Source: Lachnospiraceae bacterium (GTDB lineage: Bacteria; Bacillota; Clostridia; Lachnospirales; Lachnospiraceae). Taken from it: a stretch of DNA of 64,000 nucleotides. Both the position numbers and the translations under genes were made by a program. Of the stretch, positions 14,428-23,146 are shown one piece after another. Under the pieces are notes generated by a model. It ran no database searches. It worked only from the letters and a program-made list of their open reading frames with translations, and was not told the DNA's origin. Each line of letters opens with the position of its first letter. Within the stretch, counting starts at the first letter, position 1. The DNA is taken from NCBI GenBank assembly GCA_024404675.1, contig JAKSPO010000007.1, forward strand, positions 1 through 64,000, given 5' to 3'.

Positions 14428-16374
14428 ATGAAATTCTGTAATCAGTGTGGCGCTCAGCTCGAGGATGAAATGCTTTTCTGCAATGTCTGCGGAGCAAAGC
14501 AGGAGATTCTCCCCGTTGCAGCTGAAACGCCTATAGAGACTCCTGCAGAGGCACCCGCAGAGGCACCTGCAGAGACTCCCGTAGAGGCACCTGTTGATGC
14601 CCCTGTGGAGACCCCTGTTGAGGCTCCCGTAGAGACTCCGGTTGAGGCTCCCGTTTTCGTTGCTCCTGTGGAAGCACCGGTAGAAGCACCTGTTGAGACA
14701 CCCGCAGAGGCACCTGTATTTGTTGCACCTGTAGAGGCACCGGTTGAGACCCCTGTTGCCCCGGTAGCTCCGGCATATTATGGGGAGCCGGCAGCACCGA
14801 AGAAGTCTAAGAAGGGCCTGATTATCGGCATCATTTCTGCAGTGGTTGCAATTGCCGCAATCGTAGCAGGCGTACTGATCTTTTTGAACATGAGAAAGGA
14901 TACGATCAGCGCGAAGGATATCGTTACGATCGTAGGCTACGGTCCGGACGGACATGGTAAGGTTGCTGTTCTGATCGGTCAGAAGAAGATGATGGATGAG
15001 GCAATCAATGCCGACGACGATGTGAACGAGTATCCCGGCCTTTGGAAGCACCTTTATAACAGTGTTCGCGATGATGACGAGAACTATCCGGCAGGTGTTG
15101 GTACCTGGATTGAGGTTAATGTAGCCGATGCGTTCAACACTAAGGAGAAGGTTCAGAACAAGGTTTGGAAGGTTCTGAAGGATGATAAGCTTTCGGAGGC
15201 TCGTAACGAGCTTAAGAAGGTTAAGATCACCGTTGAGAGCGAAAAGGAAGATGGCGAGTACGGCGTGGGCGACACCATTAAGATTAAGGTGAAGTACGAC
15301 GAGGACGCTATGAAGAGCGCACATGTTATCCTTAAGGATACTACCTTTGAGTACACATTTACCGAGGATGATTTTGCTCCCTGCAAGAAGATTGATCCCT
15401 TTGATGGCTTGTCCGTTAAGTTTGAGGGTGTATCCGGTGCAGGAAGAGCTACGGTTGATTTCGACAGCATCAATGCTGAGGTCAAGCCGATGTTCTACTA
15501 TTCCTACAATTATGACGAGTTCTTCGCTGCGAAGAAGAACGGAGACAAGTTCACGCTTACCGCAGAGCCTTACGGTGACGCATCTAAGGGTTACCTTACC
15601 TGGGAGAATAAGTATTATTCCTTCGATAAGGGAGCTTTGACCAAGGTTATTACGATTAGCGGTTTGGAAGAGGCAGCTTTGATTAACCCCTTCGAGGGCA
15701 TTAAGCTTGTATACGAGAATGTGAGCCCCAAGCTTACCGTTAAGGTTGATGCAAGCGGTGTAAACGAAGCATGCAGACAGTATGTTACCTATACCGTAAA
15801 GAATAATGGAAACCTGAAGTGCGGCGATGACGCAGAGATTTCCGTTTCCGTTAGCAATAAGGACTATCTGCTTGCGCAGGGTTATCTGGTGGAGGATACC
15901 GAGACCTATACAATCAAGATTCCGGAGTCCGCTCCGCACTACCTGATCGGCAATGAGCAAGCAAGCTACGTTCCGGATGAGCTTTACCATCTTGCAGACA
16001 AGTTCTGGGCTTGCGAGGGTGGCAATCAGCTTGTAGGCGGCTTCCCGGGCGGTGACGAGATCACGAAGATCAATGCAGTGGATTATACCGATGCAGTGCT
16101 TTTTGTAGGTACCGACGGAAGCAAGTTTGCGAACAATGTTTTGTGGCAGACGATGGAGATTAACTTCGATTACACCTACGGTGGTCAGAAGAAGAATATT
16201 ACCATTTACTATATCTGCAAGATGTATGATGTTTACATCGATGCGGACGGTAAGATTACTTCCAAAAACACCCTTATCGATCTCTGGGCAGACAATAAAC
16301 CCGATCTGATTCCCGGTGAGTACGCTGCAATGGGCGAGGCAAGCGGTATTACGGCTTCCTACAGCTTCAAATAG
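14428..16374 (+). CDS. Zinc-ribbon membrane protein with Pro/Glu linker
   Basis: A 648-aa single-pass protein. Residues 4-21 are a zinc ribbon (CNQC and CNVC), 33 to about 115 a tandem ETPVEAPVE-type linker, about 131-153 a membrane helix preceded by KKSKK, and 155-648 an extracytoplasmic region. The outer region has repeated beta modules with VKVDASG, YTVKNNGNLKCGDDAEISVSVS and a C-terminal domain binding nothing obvious. Zinc-ribbon plus TM plus beta-sandwich proteins are common in Firmicutes and probably work in the envelope, role unknown. ATG 14428 follows GGAGG; a perfect consensus promoter suggests abundant expression. Confidence 0.75.
   Translation: MKFCNQCGAQLEDEMLFCNVCGAKQEILPVAAETPIETPAEAPAEAPAETPVEAPVDAPVETPVEAPVETPVEAPVFVAPVEAPVEAPVETPAEAPVFVAPVEAPVETPVAPVAPAYYGEPAAPKKSKKGLIIGIISAVVAIAAIVAGVLIFLNMRKDTISAKDIVTIVGYGPDGHGKVAVLIGQKKMMDEAINADDDVNEYPGLWKHLYNSVRDDDENYPAGVGTWIEVNVADAFNTKEKVQNKVWKVLKDDKLSEARNELKKVKITVESEKEDGEYGVGDTIKIKVKYDEDAMKSAHVILKDTTFEYTFTEDDFAPCKKIDPFDGLSVKFEGVSGAGRATVDFDSINAEVKPMFYYSYNYDEFFAAKKNGDKFTLTAEPYGDASKGYLTWENKYYSFDKGALTKVITISGLEEAALINPFEGIKLVYENVSPKLTVKVDASGVNEACRQYVTYTVKNNGNLKCGDDAEISVSVSNKDYLLAQGYLVEDTETYTIKIPESAPHYLIGNEQASYVPDELYHLADKFWACEGGNQLVGGFPGGDEITKINAVDYTDAVLFVGTDGSKFANNVLWQTMEINFDYTYGGQKKNITIYYICKMYDVYIDADGKITSKNTLIDLWADNKPDLIPGEYAAMGEASGITASYSFK
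14520..14766 (+). repeat. Tandem Pro/Glu/Ala coding repeat
   Basis: Degenerate 12-24 bp units coding ETPVEAP, EAPAEAP and VFVAPVEAP make up residues about 33-115. The units could slip and change length between strains. Confidence 0.8.
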
Positions 16375-16388
16375 GTGATTTTTCGATT

Positions 16389-16419
16389 AACTTAGGGAGT
16401 TTTTTCAACTCCCTAAGTT
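16389..16419 (+). terminator. Hairpin after zinc-ribbon gene
   Basis: AACTTAGGGAGTT pairs perfectly with AACTCCCTAAGTT around TTTTC. No T-run follows directly; the stem ends where the next promoter's -35 begins, so it may insulate rather than terminate fully. Confidence 0.55.
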
Positions 16420-16446
16420 GACAGTTTTAACCGTTGAATGTATAAT
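16418..16446 (+). promoter_or_regulatory. Perfect consensus promoter of isomerase gene
   Basis: TTGACA (16418-16423), 17 bp, TATAAT (16441-16446). It is a full match to the sigma-A consensus and the -35 overlaps the base of the preceding hairpin. Confidence 0.9.
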
Positions 16447-16494
16447 AAGTACATATGGGATTTATGCCCAGAAACTAAATAATGAAAGGTTGGG

Positions 16495-17982
16495 ATGTTA
16501 ACAATGAACAATATGCCTAAGATTAAAATCGGTATTGTTGCAGTTAGCCGTGACTGTTTCCCGGAGAGTCTTTCCGTAAACAGAAGAAAGGCCGTTGTTG
16601 AGGCTTACAAGGCTAAGTATGATGCTAGTGAGATTTATGAGTGCCCCGTCTGTATCGTAGAGAGCGAGATTCAGATGCTCGAAGCAGTAGAAGATCTTAA
16701 GAAAGAGGGATGTAACGCTCTTTGCGTATATCTTGGAAACTTCGGTCCCGAGATCGCTGAGACCCTTCTTGTTAAGCACTTCGATGGCCCTGCAATGATC
16801 TGTGCAGCAGCTGAGGAGTCCCAGGCTGACCTTATGGATGGCCGTGGCGATGCTTACTGTGGTGTACTGAATGCAAGCTACAACCTTAAGCTTCGTAACC
16901 TTAAGGCTTATATCCCGGAGTACCCTGTTGGTACTGCTGAGGAGTGCGCAGATATGATTCACGAATTCGTTCCGATTGCTAAGGCAGTTGTAGCAGTTCG
17001 TAATCTTAAGATTATTTCCTTCGGTCCGAGACCGCTCAACTTCCTTGCTTGTAACGCTCCGATTAAGCAGCTTTACAACCTTGGTGTTGAAATTGAAGAG
17101 AACTCCGAGCTTGATCTTTTCGAGGCATTCAACAACCACGCAGGCGATGCAAGAATCCCTTCTGTTGTTGCTGAGATGGAGGCTGAGCTTGGCGCAGGCA
17201 ACAAGAGACCTGAGGTTCTTTCCAAGCTTGCTCAGTACGAGCTGACTCTCCTTGACTGGGTTGAGGCTCACAAGGGCAGCCGTCAGTATGTAGCAATCGC
17301 AGGAAAGTGCTGGCCTGCATTCCAGACCCAGTTCAAGTTCGTTCCCTGCTACGTTAACAGCCGTCTTACCGCTAAGGGTATTCCGGTATCCTGTGAGGTA
17401 GATATCTACGGTGCTCTTTCCGAGTTCATCGGTACTGTAGTAAGTAACGATGTTGTTACTCTTCTTGATATCAACAACTCCGTACCTGCTGATATGTACA
17501 AGGAGGCAATTGCCGGCAAGTATGATTACACACATAAGGATACCTTCATGGGCTTCCACTGTGGTAACACTGCTTCCTCCAAGCTTGCTTTCTGTGAGAT
17601 GCGTTATCAGAAGATCATGGCTAGAAACCTTCCGATCGAGTGCACCAACGGTACCCTCGAGGGAGATATCGCACCCGGAGACATCACCTTCTTCCGTCTG
17701 CAGTCTACCGCTGATGCTCAGATCCGTGCATACATCGCACAGGGTGAGGTTCTTAACGTTCGTACCAAGTCCTTCGGTGCTATCGGCGTATTTGCTATTC
17801 CGGAGATGGGTCGTTTCTACCGTCATGTATTGATTGAGAGAAATTATCCTCATCACGGTGCCGTAGCATTCGGTCACTTTGGTAAGGCTCTCTTCGAAGT
17901 ATTTAAGTTCCTTGGTGTTGAGGAAGTTAAGTACAACCAGCCGAAGGGTGACCTCTATCCGACCGAGAATCCTTGGGCTTAA
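16495..17982 (+). CDS. L-fucose/L-arabinose isomerase family protein
   Basis: A 495-aa protein of the FucI/AraA superfamily, which interconverts aldoses and ketoses with a metal ion. It shows the typical three-part layout: an N-terminal domain (GIVAVSRDCFPES, CNALCVYLGNFGPE), a middle domain with ACNAPIKQLYNLGVEIEENSELDLFEAF, and a C-terminal domain with GFHCGNTASSKL and EGDIAPGDITFFRLQ. The actual sugar cannot be told from sequence and no sugar kinase is beside it. ATG 16495 follows GAAAGG; ATG 16504 is also possible. A perfect consensus promoter, a strong terminator and GGT/GCT-rich codons unlike the neighbours point to a monocistronic, highly expressed gene. Confidence 0.85.
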   Translation: MLTMNNMPKIKIGIVAVSRDCFPESLSVNRRKAVVEAYKAKYDASEIYECPVCIVESEIQMLEAVEDLKKEGCNALCVYLGNFGPEIAETLLVKHFDGPAMICAAAEESQADLMDGRGDAYCGVLNASYNLKLRNLKAYIPEYPVGTAEECADMIHEFVPIAKAVVAVRNLKIISFGPRPLNFLACNAPIKQLYNLGVEIEENSELDLFEAFNNHAGDARIPSVVAEMEAELGAGNKRPEVLSKLAQYELTLLDWVEAHKGSRQYVAIAGKCWPAFQTQFKFVPCYVNSRLTAKGIPVSCEVDIYGALSEFIGTVVSNDVVTLLDINNSVPADMYKEAIAGKYDYTHKDTFMGFHCGNTASSKLAFCEMRYQKIMARNLPIECTNGTLEGDIAPGDITFFRLQSTADAQIRAYIAQGEVLNVRTKSFGAIGVFAIPEMGRFYRHVLIERNYPHHGAVAFGHFGKALFEVFKFLGVEEVKYNQPKGDLYPTENPWA

Positions 17983-18021
17983 TCGTCCGAAGATCGGCAT
18001 AGCGATTATCAATTGACTTTT

Positions 18022-18056
18022 AAACTCCGCAGTACTTCGGTGCTGCGGAGTTTTTT
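18022..18056 (+). terminator. Intrinsic terminator
   Basis: AAACTCCGCAG pairs with CTGCGGAGTTT around TACTTCGGTG and is followed by a T-run. It ends the isomerase transcript. Confidence 0.9.
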
Positions 18057-18211
18057 GCGTTATGGAGACCTGTCGCCCGAAGCTCTGATTAGCGGCAGAG
18101 AATAATTTTTCGGATTTTTCGGTTTTTTTGCAACATTTTACTCCCAACATCTGTATATAAGGTGTAAGTCGAAAAATACTCGATGGTTTTTCGTGGAAAA
18201 GGAGTTTAAAA

Positions 18212-21200
18212 ATGAGAGTTAGTCTGAAAAAAATCCGGGCGCGGGTGATGGCCCTGACAGTATGTATCAGCATGCTGCTTGGTGTGGTTCCGCTTCGCGC
18301 ATATGCACTTGTCGGTGCGGCTGCTCAAAAGACGAATGCGGCTGTTGGGGGCAGCGGCACGAATCTGATGAACATGAATTCAGTCGTTCCGGCAGGCTTC
18401 AACGATCCGAACAATAAGGATCCGTACGGCTATGGCGAAAACGTACCGTTCCTTCTCTCGGAGCAGAACGAGGTATTTGCCATCCAGTCATGGTCAAACT
18501 GGGCAAGCGGTTCAGGGATGTTCCTGCTTGATGATCAGACCTATCATCCGACATCCGGGGATGTTATGAGCAGCTTTGCAACGAAAACTAATGTTCCGCT
18601 TCCCTCCGGCTCGAATGCGGACATTATGAATGTGTTTAAAAAGCTTAGCTTCGTTAAGGCAGTGGCCTTCGACCCGAACGGTACCGGCCGAAAGGACTGC
18701 GTGGCAATTGTCGGCGTATATGAAAACAAGGGTGTATATCTGTACGTATACGATACGAGACTAAAGAAATGGTCCGGCCATTACGAGGTTGGTTACATGA
18801 CCTGGCTCAGTAATTCCTCCGCTCTGTATCAGATGGGCAATTTCCTCAGTATCACTGCGGGTGATTATAACGGAAATCATAAGGATACGCTTATTGTATA
18901 TGCGGCAATCGATCAATATCGCGACAACCCGCAGAATCCCACTCATTTGCAGTATGATCCTATGGCCTACGGTGTTTATGAGTATAAGGTTAACTCTACC
19001 GCTAACGGGATCTATATCACCGATGTGAGGGGCAACCAGTTCCATAAGGGTGAGAATACCGGAAGCCTTGTGAATCCGGCATACCTGATGGCACCGTCTC
19101 TTCCCACCAATTACAAAGAAGACGACGGGCGCGGCAAGCTGGTTTGCAGCCTGGACACCGGTGATGTGAACGCCGATGGAATTGATGACCTGGTAATTCT
19201 TTCCTACAATCCCGGTGAAGCGAATAAGCGCGGCCGCTTCCATTATCTCACTGCGGTTCCGCACCTTGCGGTAAGCCTTGGTGGAACGAATCAGGGCACC
19301 ATTATTCATGTGGCAAATTATAATCAGTATGTGCAGGGTGAAGTCGGTGGCGGAAAAGCGAGTACGATGCGTGCGGCCAACCTTACGGTGGTCAACACGG
19401 ATACTACACGCGGGGACGAGATCATCGTTGCCGGCAAATATCTGGAAGCCAAATATGACTCGAATTCGAACTATGAGGGCGGCAGTGACGCACAGAAAAT
19501 TTACATGGCAAAATATTCTGTTAACGGGAACACCCTGAATCAGGATTATATCACTGATAAGCGTGAGGTAACGAAGGACGGAGCAAAGAAGCTTGAGGAT
19601 ATGAACCTCGGCGCATTTGTTGAAAAAGGATTCTGGAGTGACGATTATTCATATCCTATCTTCGCCGTAGAAGGCATCTACATGAACGGCAAGGGTAATC
19701 CTGGTTATGTTATCGTCGGCGGAGATGTTTTCGATGTAAGCGGCAGGACCAATCCTCGCCTGGTGAAGAGCTATGAATGGTTCAATAAGTCAGATACAGG
19801 TGCTTCAAAGAAGGATTGCGTGGATGTCACCTTTACAATTGACTATATCCCGCAGATCATCACCGGTAATTTTGACGGAAACAATGCCGGATACGAGCAG
19901 GCAATCTATGTTGTCGGCAGAAAGGTTACCGCAGTTGATAACTATGTATTCAGCTATGCCATGCTGGGTATCGACGACAGTAAGCGTGATTCTGTAACCG
20001 GCCTTCCTGTGGATGAGAGCAGTTCCTTCTGGCTGAAAGCGGATGCTTCTGCTCCGTATCCCATCTACAACGAGGGCGATGACCTTAATGAAGGTCTTAA
20101 GTGCGTTCTGGTTGCCGTAGACAGCGACCAGGATGGCTTGCTGGCAAGATATCGCAATAAATCCTACACCTACAGCGATCCGGATGTTCTGGCTGTGCTT
20201 CAGGCAGCGCCGAACTACGATATGCTTGAGGAATATTATTACGATGGTTTCGGAACCACATTTACCATTGAGGAGACCTCTTCGTATACAAGAGGCAATT
20301 CGAACTCGGTATCTTTCGGTGCGGGCGGAACAGTCGATATGCAGGGCACTATCGGTGGCGTCGAGCTGAAGGCAGGCTACGCGCTTGATTGGACGGAAAG
20401 CTTTGAGGAAACGCTTTCCTATACCATTTCGCAGTCCTGGACCGCGCAGGCTAAGGATTCCGTGGTGATGTATCGAACCCCGATTTTCCTTTATAACTAT
20501 GATACCTTTAACGGGAAGACGAATCAGTGGGAGAACAGCGCACTTACGATTTCCACCGTTCATAAGCCGGTATATCAGCAGCTGTCGGTGGATGAATATA
20601 ACAGGTTTGCGAGAGATTACAACGCAATGCTTGAGGCTGAGCGCGCGAAGAAGGGAATGTCCGGGGAGTTTACAAGGCTTCAGGAGCTTGAAACCGGAAA
20701 ATGCTATCTTGGCGTGGAAGGTAATCCGTTCCTGTATCCGTCAGCGAAGACTGCGGGCGTTACGACCTACGGCTCTCCGCACAGCCTGACCTATAACGCG
20801 TCCTCCGAGGAGGTTTCCTACTCCATGTCGAAGGAAAATGCGCAGACAATCGAGGAGGCGCACGGCTTCACCTTTGAAATAACGGCAACCTTCGGCTTCG
20901 ACGGCGGCTTCGTTGAGGCAAGCGCCGGCGCTTACGGAAGCCTTCAGTATATGCACGGTAAGTCGACCACAATTACCTCCGGAAACGGTGTCGGCTACAC
21001 CGGCTCCGTTCAGAACATCAGCGGTGCCGCAATGAGCGCGGATGGTTACTCCGATGAGCAGATTCAGGCATTTGGCTTTACCTGGATGCTGGCAAGCTGG
21101 AATTCTACGATTGAAACCGGTAAGAAGGACGAGCACGGAAAGAAGCTGTACGTTCCGGTAATCGGCTTCGTGCTGGATGGCGTTTCGGCTCCCGCTCGCC

Positions 21201-22408
21201 CGATGGAAGACGTGTATGTCGAGCCGAGAGACAACGATGAGAATGGTGACTTTGATACATTGATCATCTCCTGGGAGGACCCGTCTGAGGAGGGCGACGG
21301 ATATCCGGCTTGCGAAAGCTACAACGTCTACCTGATTACGGCTGACACCTATGTCAAGGTCGGCGAGGTCGATAACAACGGTGCGAACCGGACTGAGTTT
21401 GTCTATGACAAGCTGGACGGCCGAACCAGCTATGAATTTGTTGTACGCGGCGTGACGGAGGGATCTCACGTGGAGACACTGGATTCGCCGCACGGTTATC
21501 GTTTCCTTGACCAGTACACCGTAGGTATTCAGTCGATCGACAAGACAGGCAGCAACGGAAGTATCGATTATTATACGATTACCATGACCGACGGTAAGAA
21601 GATGACCTACGAGGTTCGAAACGGTGCAATTGTTACCGATATCGCAAAGACCGGCACGCAGGGCGTTGTCGATACCTACACCATTACCATGTCTGACGGA
21701 ACTAGCGCTTCCTTCGCGGTAACGAACGGTGCGGACGGAAAAGGAATTGTCTCCATCGAAAGAACCGCATCAGCGGAAAATGTGGACGTCTACACCATTA
21801 CTCTTACGGACGGTAGCAGCTATGATTTCTCGGTAGTAAACGGCCGTGACGGAAAGGACGGCAGAGACGGTGTCGATGGTAAGGACGGTAAGGATGGTGT
21901 CGACGGTAAGGATGGCGTTGATGGTAAGGACGGTGTTGACGGCAAGGATGGCGCCGATGGCAAGAACGGTGTCGACGGTAAGGACGGTAAGGATGGTGTC
22001 GACGGCAAGAACGGTGTGAACGGTAAGGACGGTAAGGACGGTGCCGACGGTAAGAATGGTGTGAACGGCCGCGACGGCAAGGATGGCAATGGTATCAGCG
22101 GTATCGAAAAGGTTTCCACTGAGGGATATGTAGATACCTATCGGATCACATTTACCGATCGCAGTACCTTCGACTTCAAGGTTACCAACGGCCGCGACGG
22201 TAAGGATGGCAAGGACGGAATCGACGGTAAGGATGGTGTGAACGGTCGTGACGGCCAAAACGGCAAGGACGGTATGTATGCGGCGTCCGGAAGCAGCAAG
22301 GCAGGTGTTCCCGCTTGGCTTCTCGGTGCGTTGGCAGCATGGAATGTTCTTCTGAGCGGTGCAGTCGCATTGCTTTTCGTAAAAAGAGGCAGACTTGGCG
22401 GACACTAA
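18212..22408 (+). CDS. Large surface protein with collagen-like tail
   Basis: A 1398-aa exported protein. Residues 1-32 are a signal peptide. About 200-580 carry FG-GAP/VCBS-like beta-propeller blades with calcium-type loops (GDYNGNHKDT, GDVNADGIDD, GNFDGNNAG). About 690-790 is a Ser/Thr/Gly-rich amphipathic beta region (SVSFGAGG, SQSWTAQ) reminiscent of pore-forming toxins, a weak resemblance only. About 990-1096 is a fibronectin type III-like domain. From 1105 a module of about 37 residues (IxxIxKTxxxGxVDTYTITxxDG) recurs four times, mixed with Gly-x-y collagen-like runs at about 1209-1294 and 1327-1354. About 1367-1390 is a membrane anchor ending in KRGRLGGH. AAAAGGAG precedes the start. 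Probably a surface adhesin or substrate-binding protein; function unproven. Confidence 0.8.
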   Translation: MRVSLKKIRARVMALTVCISMLLGVVPLRAYALVGAAAQKTNAAVGGSGTNLMNMNSVVPAGFNDPNNKDPYGYGENVPFLLSEQNEVFAIQSWSNWASGSGMFLLDDQTYHPTSGDVMSSFATKTNVPLPSGSNADIMNVFKKLSFVKAVAFDPNGTGRKDCVAIVGVYENKGVYLYVYDTRLKKWSGHYEVGYMTWLSNSSALYQMGNFLSITAGDYNGNHKDTLIVYAAIDQYRDNPQNPTHLQYDPMAYGVYEYKVNSTANGIYITDVRGNQFHKGENTGSLVNPAYLMAPSLPTNYKEDDGRGKLVCSLDTGDVNADGIDDLVILSYNPGEANKRGRFHYLTAVPHLAVSLGGTNQGTIIHVANYNQYVQGEVGGGKASTMRAANLTVVNTDTTRGDEIIVAGKYLEAKYDSNSNYEGGSDAQKIYMAKYSVNGNTLNQDYITDKREVTKDGAKKLEDMNLGAFVEKGFWSDDYSYPIFAVEGIYMNGKGNPGYVIVGGDVFDVSGRTNPRLVKSYEWFNKSDTGASKKDCVDVTFTIDYIPQIITGNFDGNNAGYEQAIYVVGRKVTAVDNYVFSYAMLGIDDSKRDSVTGLPVDESSSFWLKADASAPYPIYNEGDDLNEGLKCVLVAVDSDQDGLLARYRNKSYTYSDPDVLAVLQAAPNYDMLEEYYYDGFGTTFTIEETSSYTRGNSNSVSFGAGGTVDMQGTIGGVELKAGYALDWTESFEETLSYTISQSWTAQAKDSVVMYRTPIFLYNYDTFNGKTNQWENSALTISTVHKPVYQQLSVDEYNRFARDYNAMLEAERAKKGMSGEFTRLQELETGKCYLGVEGNPFLYPSAKTAGVTTYGSPHSLTYNASSEEVSYSMSKENAQTIEEAHGFTFEITATFGFDGGFVEASAGAYGSLQYMHGKSTTITSGNGVGYTGSVQNISGAAMSADGYSDEQIQAFGFTWMLASWNSTIETGKKDEHGKKLYVPVIGFVLDGVSAPARPMEDVYVEPRDNDENGDFDTLIISWEDPSEEGDGYPACESYNVYLITADTYVKVGEVDNNGANRTEFVYDKLDGRTSYEFVVRGVTEGSHVETLDSPHGYRFLDQYTVGIQSIDKTGSNGSIDYYTITMTDGKKMTYEVRNGAIVTDIAKTGTQGVVDTYTITMSDGTSASFAVTNGADGKGIVSIERTASAENVDVYTITLTDGSSYDFSVVNGRDGKDGRDGVDGKDGKDGVDGKDGVDGKDGVDGKDGADGKNGVDGKDGKDGVDGKNGVNGKDGKDGADGKNGVNGRDGKDGNGISGIEKVSTEGYVDTYRITFTDRSTFDFKVTNGRDGKDGKDGIDGKDGVNGRDGQNGKDGMYAASGSSKAGVPAWLLGALAAWNVLLSGAVALLFVKRGRLGGH
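21841..22272 (+). repeat. Collagen-like GxD repeat DNA
   Basis: 9-bp units of the GGTAAGGACGGT kind encode GKDG, GVDG and GKNG triplets in two blocks, split by one VDTY module at about 22093-22190. The repeat explains the antisense open frames here. Confidence 0.9.
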
Positions 22409-22442
22409 GCTTGCCTTAAAGAAATGAGCACTCCAAAACGGA

Positions 22443-22471
22443 TTGCATGTGCCGATAATGTCTGATACAAT
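22443..22471 (+). promoter_or_regulatory. Promoter of sigma/anti-sigma operon
   Basis: TTGCAT (22443-22448), 17 bp, TACAAT (22466-22471). It supports the long start of the sigma factor at 22505. Confidence 0.6.
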
Positions 22472-22504
22472 AAGAAAAAAACCAAAGAAAATGAGGGCTT
22501 TGAG

Positions 22505-23146
22505 ATGGGGACTACAATCAGTTGGGGGTGGAGAGACGGCTTTGGCCAAGGCGAAAGTCGTGAAAGATTGCTGGCTATTCATCATCGAGTAAGGAAGGCG
22601 ATAGAACGATTGCTTCGCTTCGCGGCTGCTTCGGCAGCCGGAGCCTTCCGAAAGACGGTGACAAGAGAAGAAGCGAACAGGATGGCGGAGCATCTGCTGT
22701 CGGATTACGGCGAGAGTATGCTGCGTCTGGCGTACAGCTATCTGCATAATTATGCGGATGCGGAGGAGATTGTGCAGGATGCGGTCGTGAATGTGGTTAC
22801 GAAGGCACCGGTGTTTGAGAATCCGTCTCATGAGAAGGCTTATCTTATGAGTACGGTTTCCAATCTCTCCAAGAACAAGCTGCAGTATAATCGTGTGCGG
22901 GAGGCTGATGAGCTGTCAGAGGAGCTTGCGGCAGAGGAGAAGCAGGACCTTTCCTTCGTGTGGGAAGCGGTGAAGGGTCTGCCGGAGCGATATCGGGAGG
23001 TTGTACACCTTTTCTATCATGAGGGGTATAAGACTGCTGAGATTGCAGAGCTTCTGTCCCGTAAGGAGGCAACGGTTCGTTCGGATCTGAACAGAGCGAG
23101 AGGACTTCTTAAGGACATTCTGAAGGAGGCGTACGATTTTGAGTAA
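22505..23146 (+). CDS. ECF-type RNA polymerase sigma factor
   Basis: A 213-aa sigma-70 family protein. Residues about 60-125 form region 2 (LRLAYSYLHNYADAEEIVQDAVVNVV) and about 150-208 form region 4 (GLPERYREVVHLFYHEGYKTAEIAELL, then a second HTH helix ending in RSDLNRARGLL). The first about 60 residues are an unusual basic extension; M60 (nt 22682) would give a standard-sized ECF factor, but the promoter and GAGGG site fit the long form. The next gene, a membrane protein, starts 8 bp before its stop, so the two are translationally coupled as a sigma/anti-sigma pair. Confidence 0.88.
   Translation: MGTTISWGWRDGFGQGESRERLLAIHHRVRKAIERLLRFAAASAAGAFRKTVTREEANRMAEHLLSDYGESMLRLAYSYLHNYADAEEIVQDAVVNVVTKAPVFENPSHEKAYLMSTVSNLSKNKLQYNRVREADELSEELAAEEKQDLSFVWEAVKGLPERYREVVHLFYHEGYKTAEIAELLSRKEATVRSDLNRARGLLKDILKEAYDFE

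Noticed and set aside
14386..15990. Long minus-strand open frame of 534 codons
   Set aside because: It is antisense to the zinc-ribbon protein, with Leu/Asn/Cys-rich noise composition and no ribosome site.
16498..18273. Long minus-strand open frame of 591 codons
   Set aside because: Shadow of the isomerase gene; the sense frame has promoter, ribosome site, terminator and family motifs.
21841..22272. Regular short repeats resembling a CRISPR array
   Set aside because: The units are 9-12 bp, in frame and translated as Gly-x-y; no spacers and no cas genes.
21770..22831. Minus-strand repeat-rich open frames opposite the collagen region
   Set aside because: They mirror the GxD repeat DNA and have no start signals.
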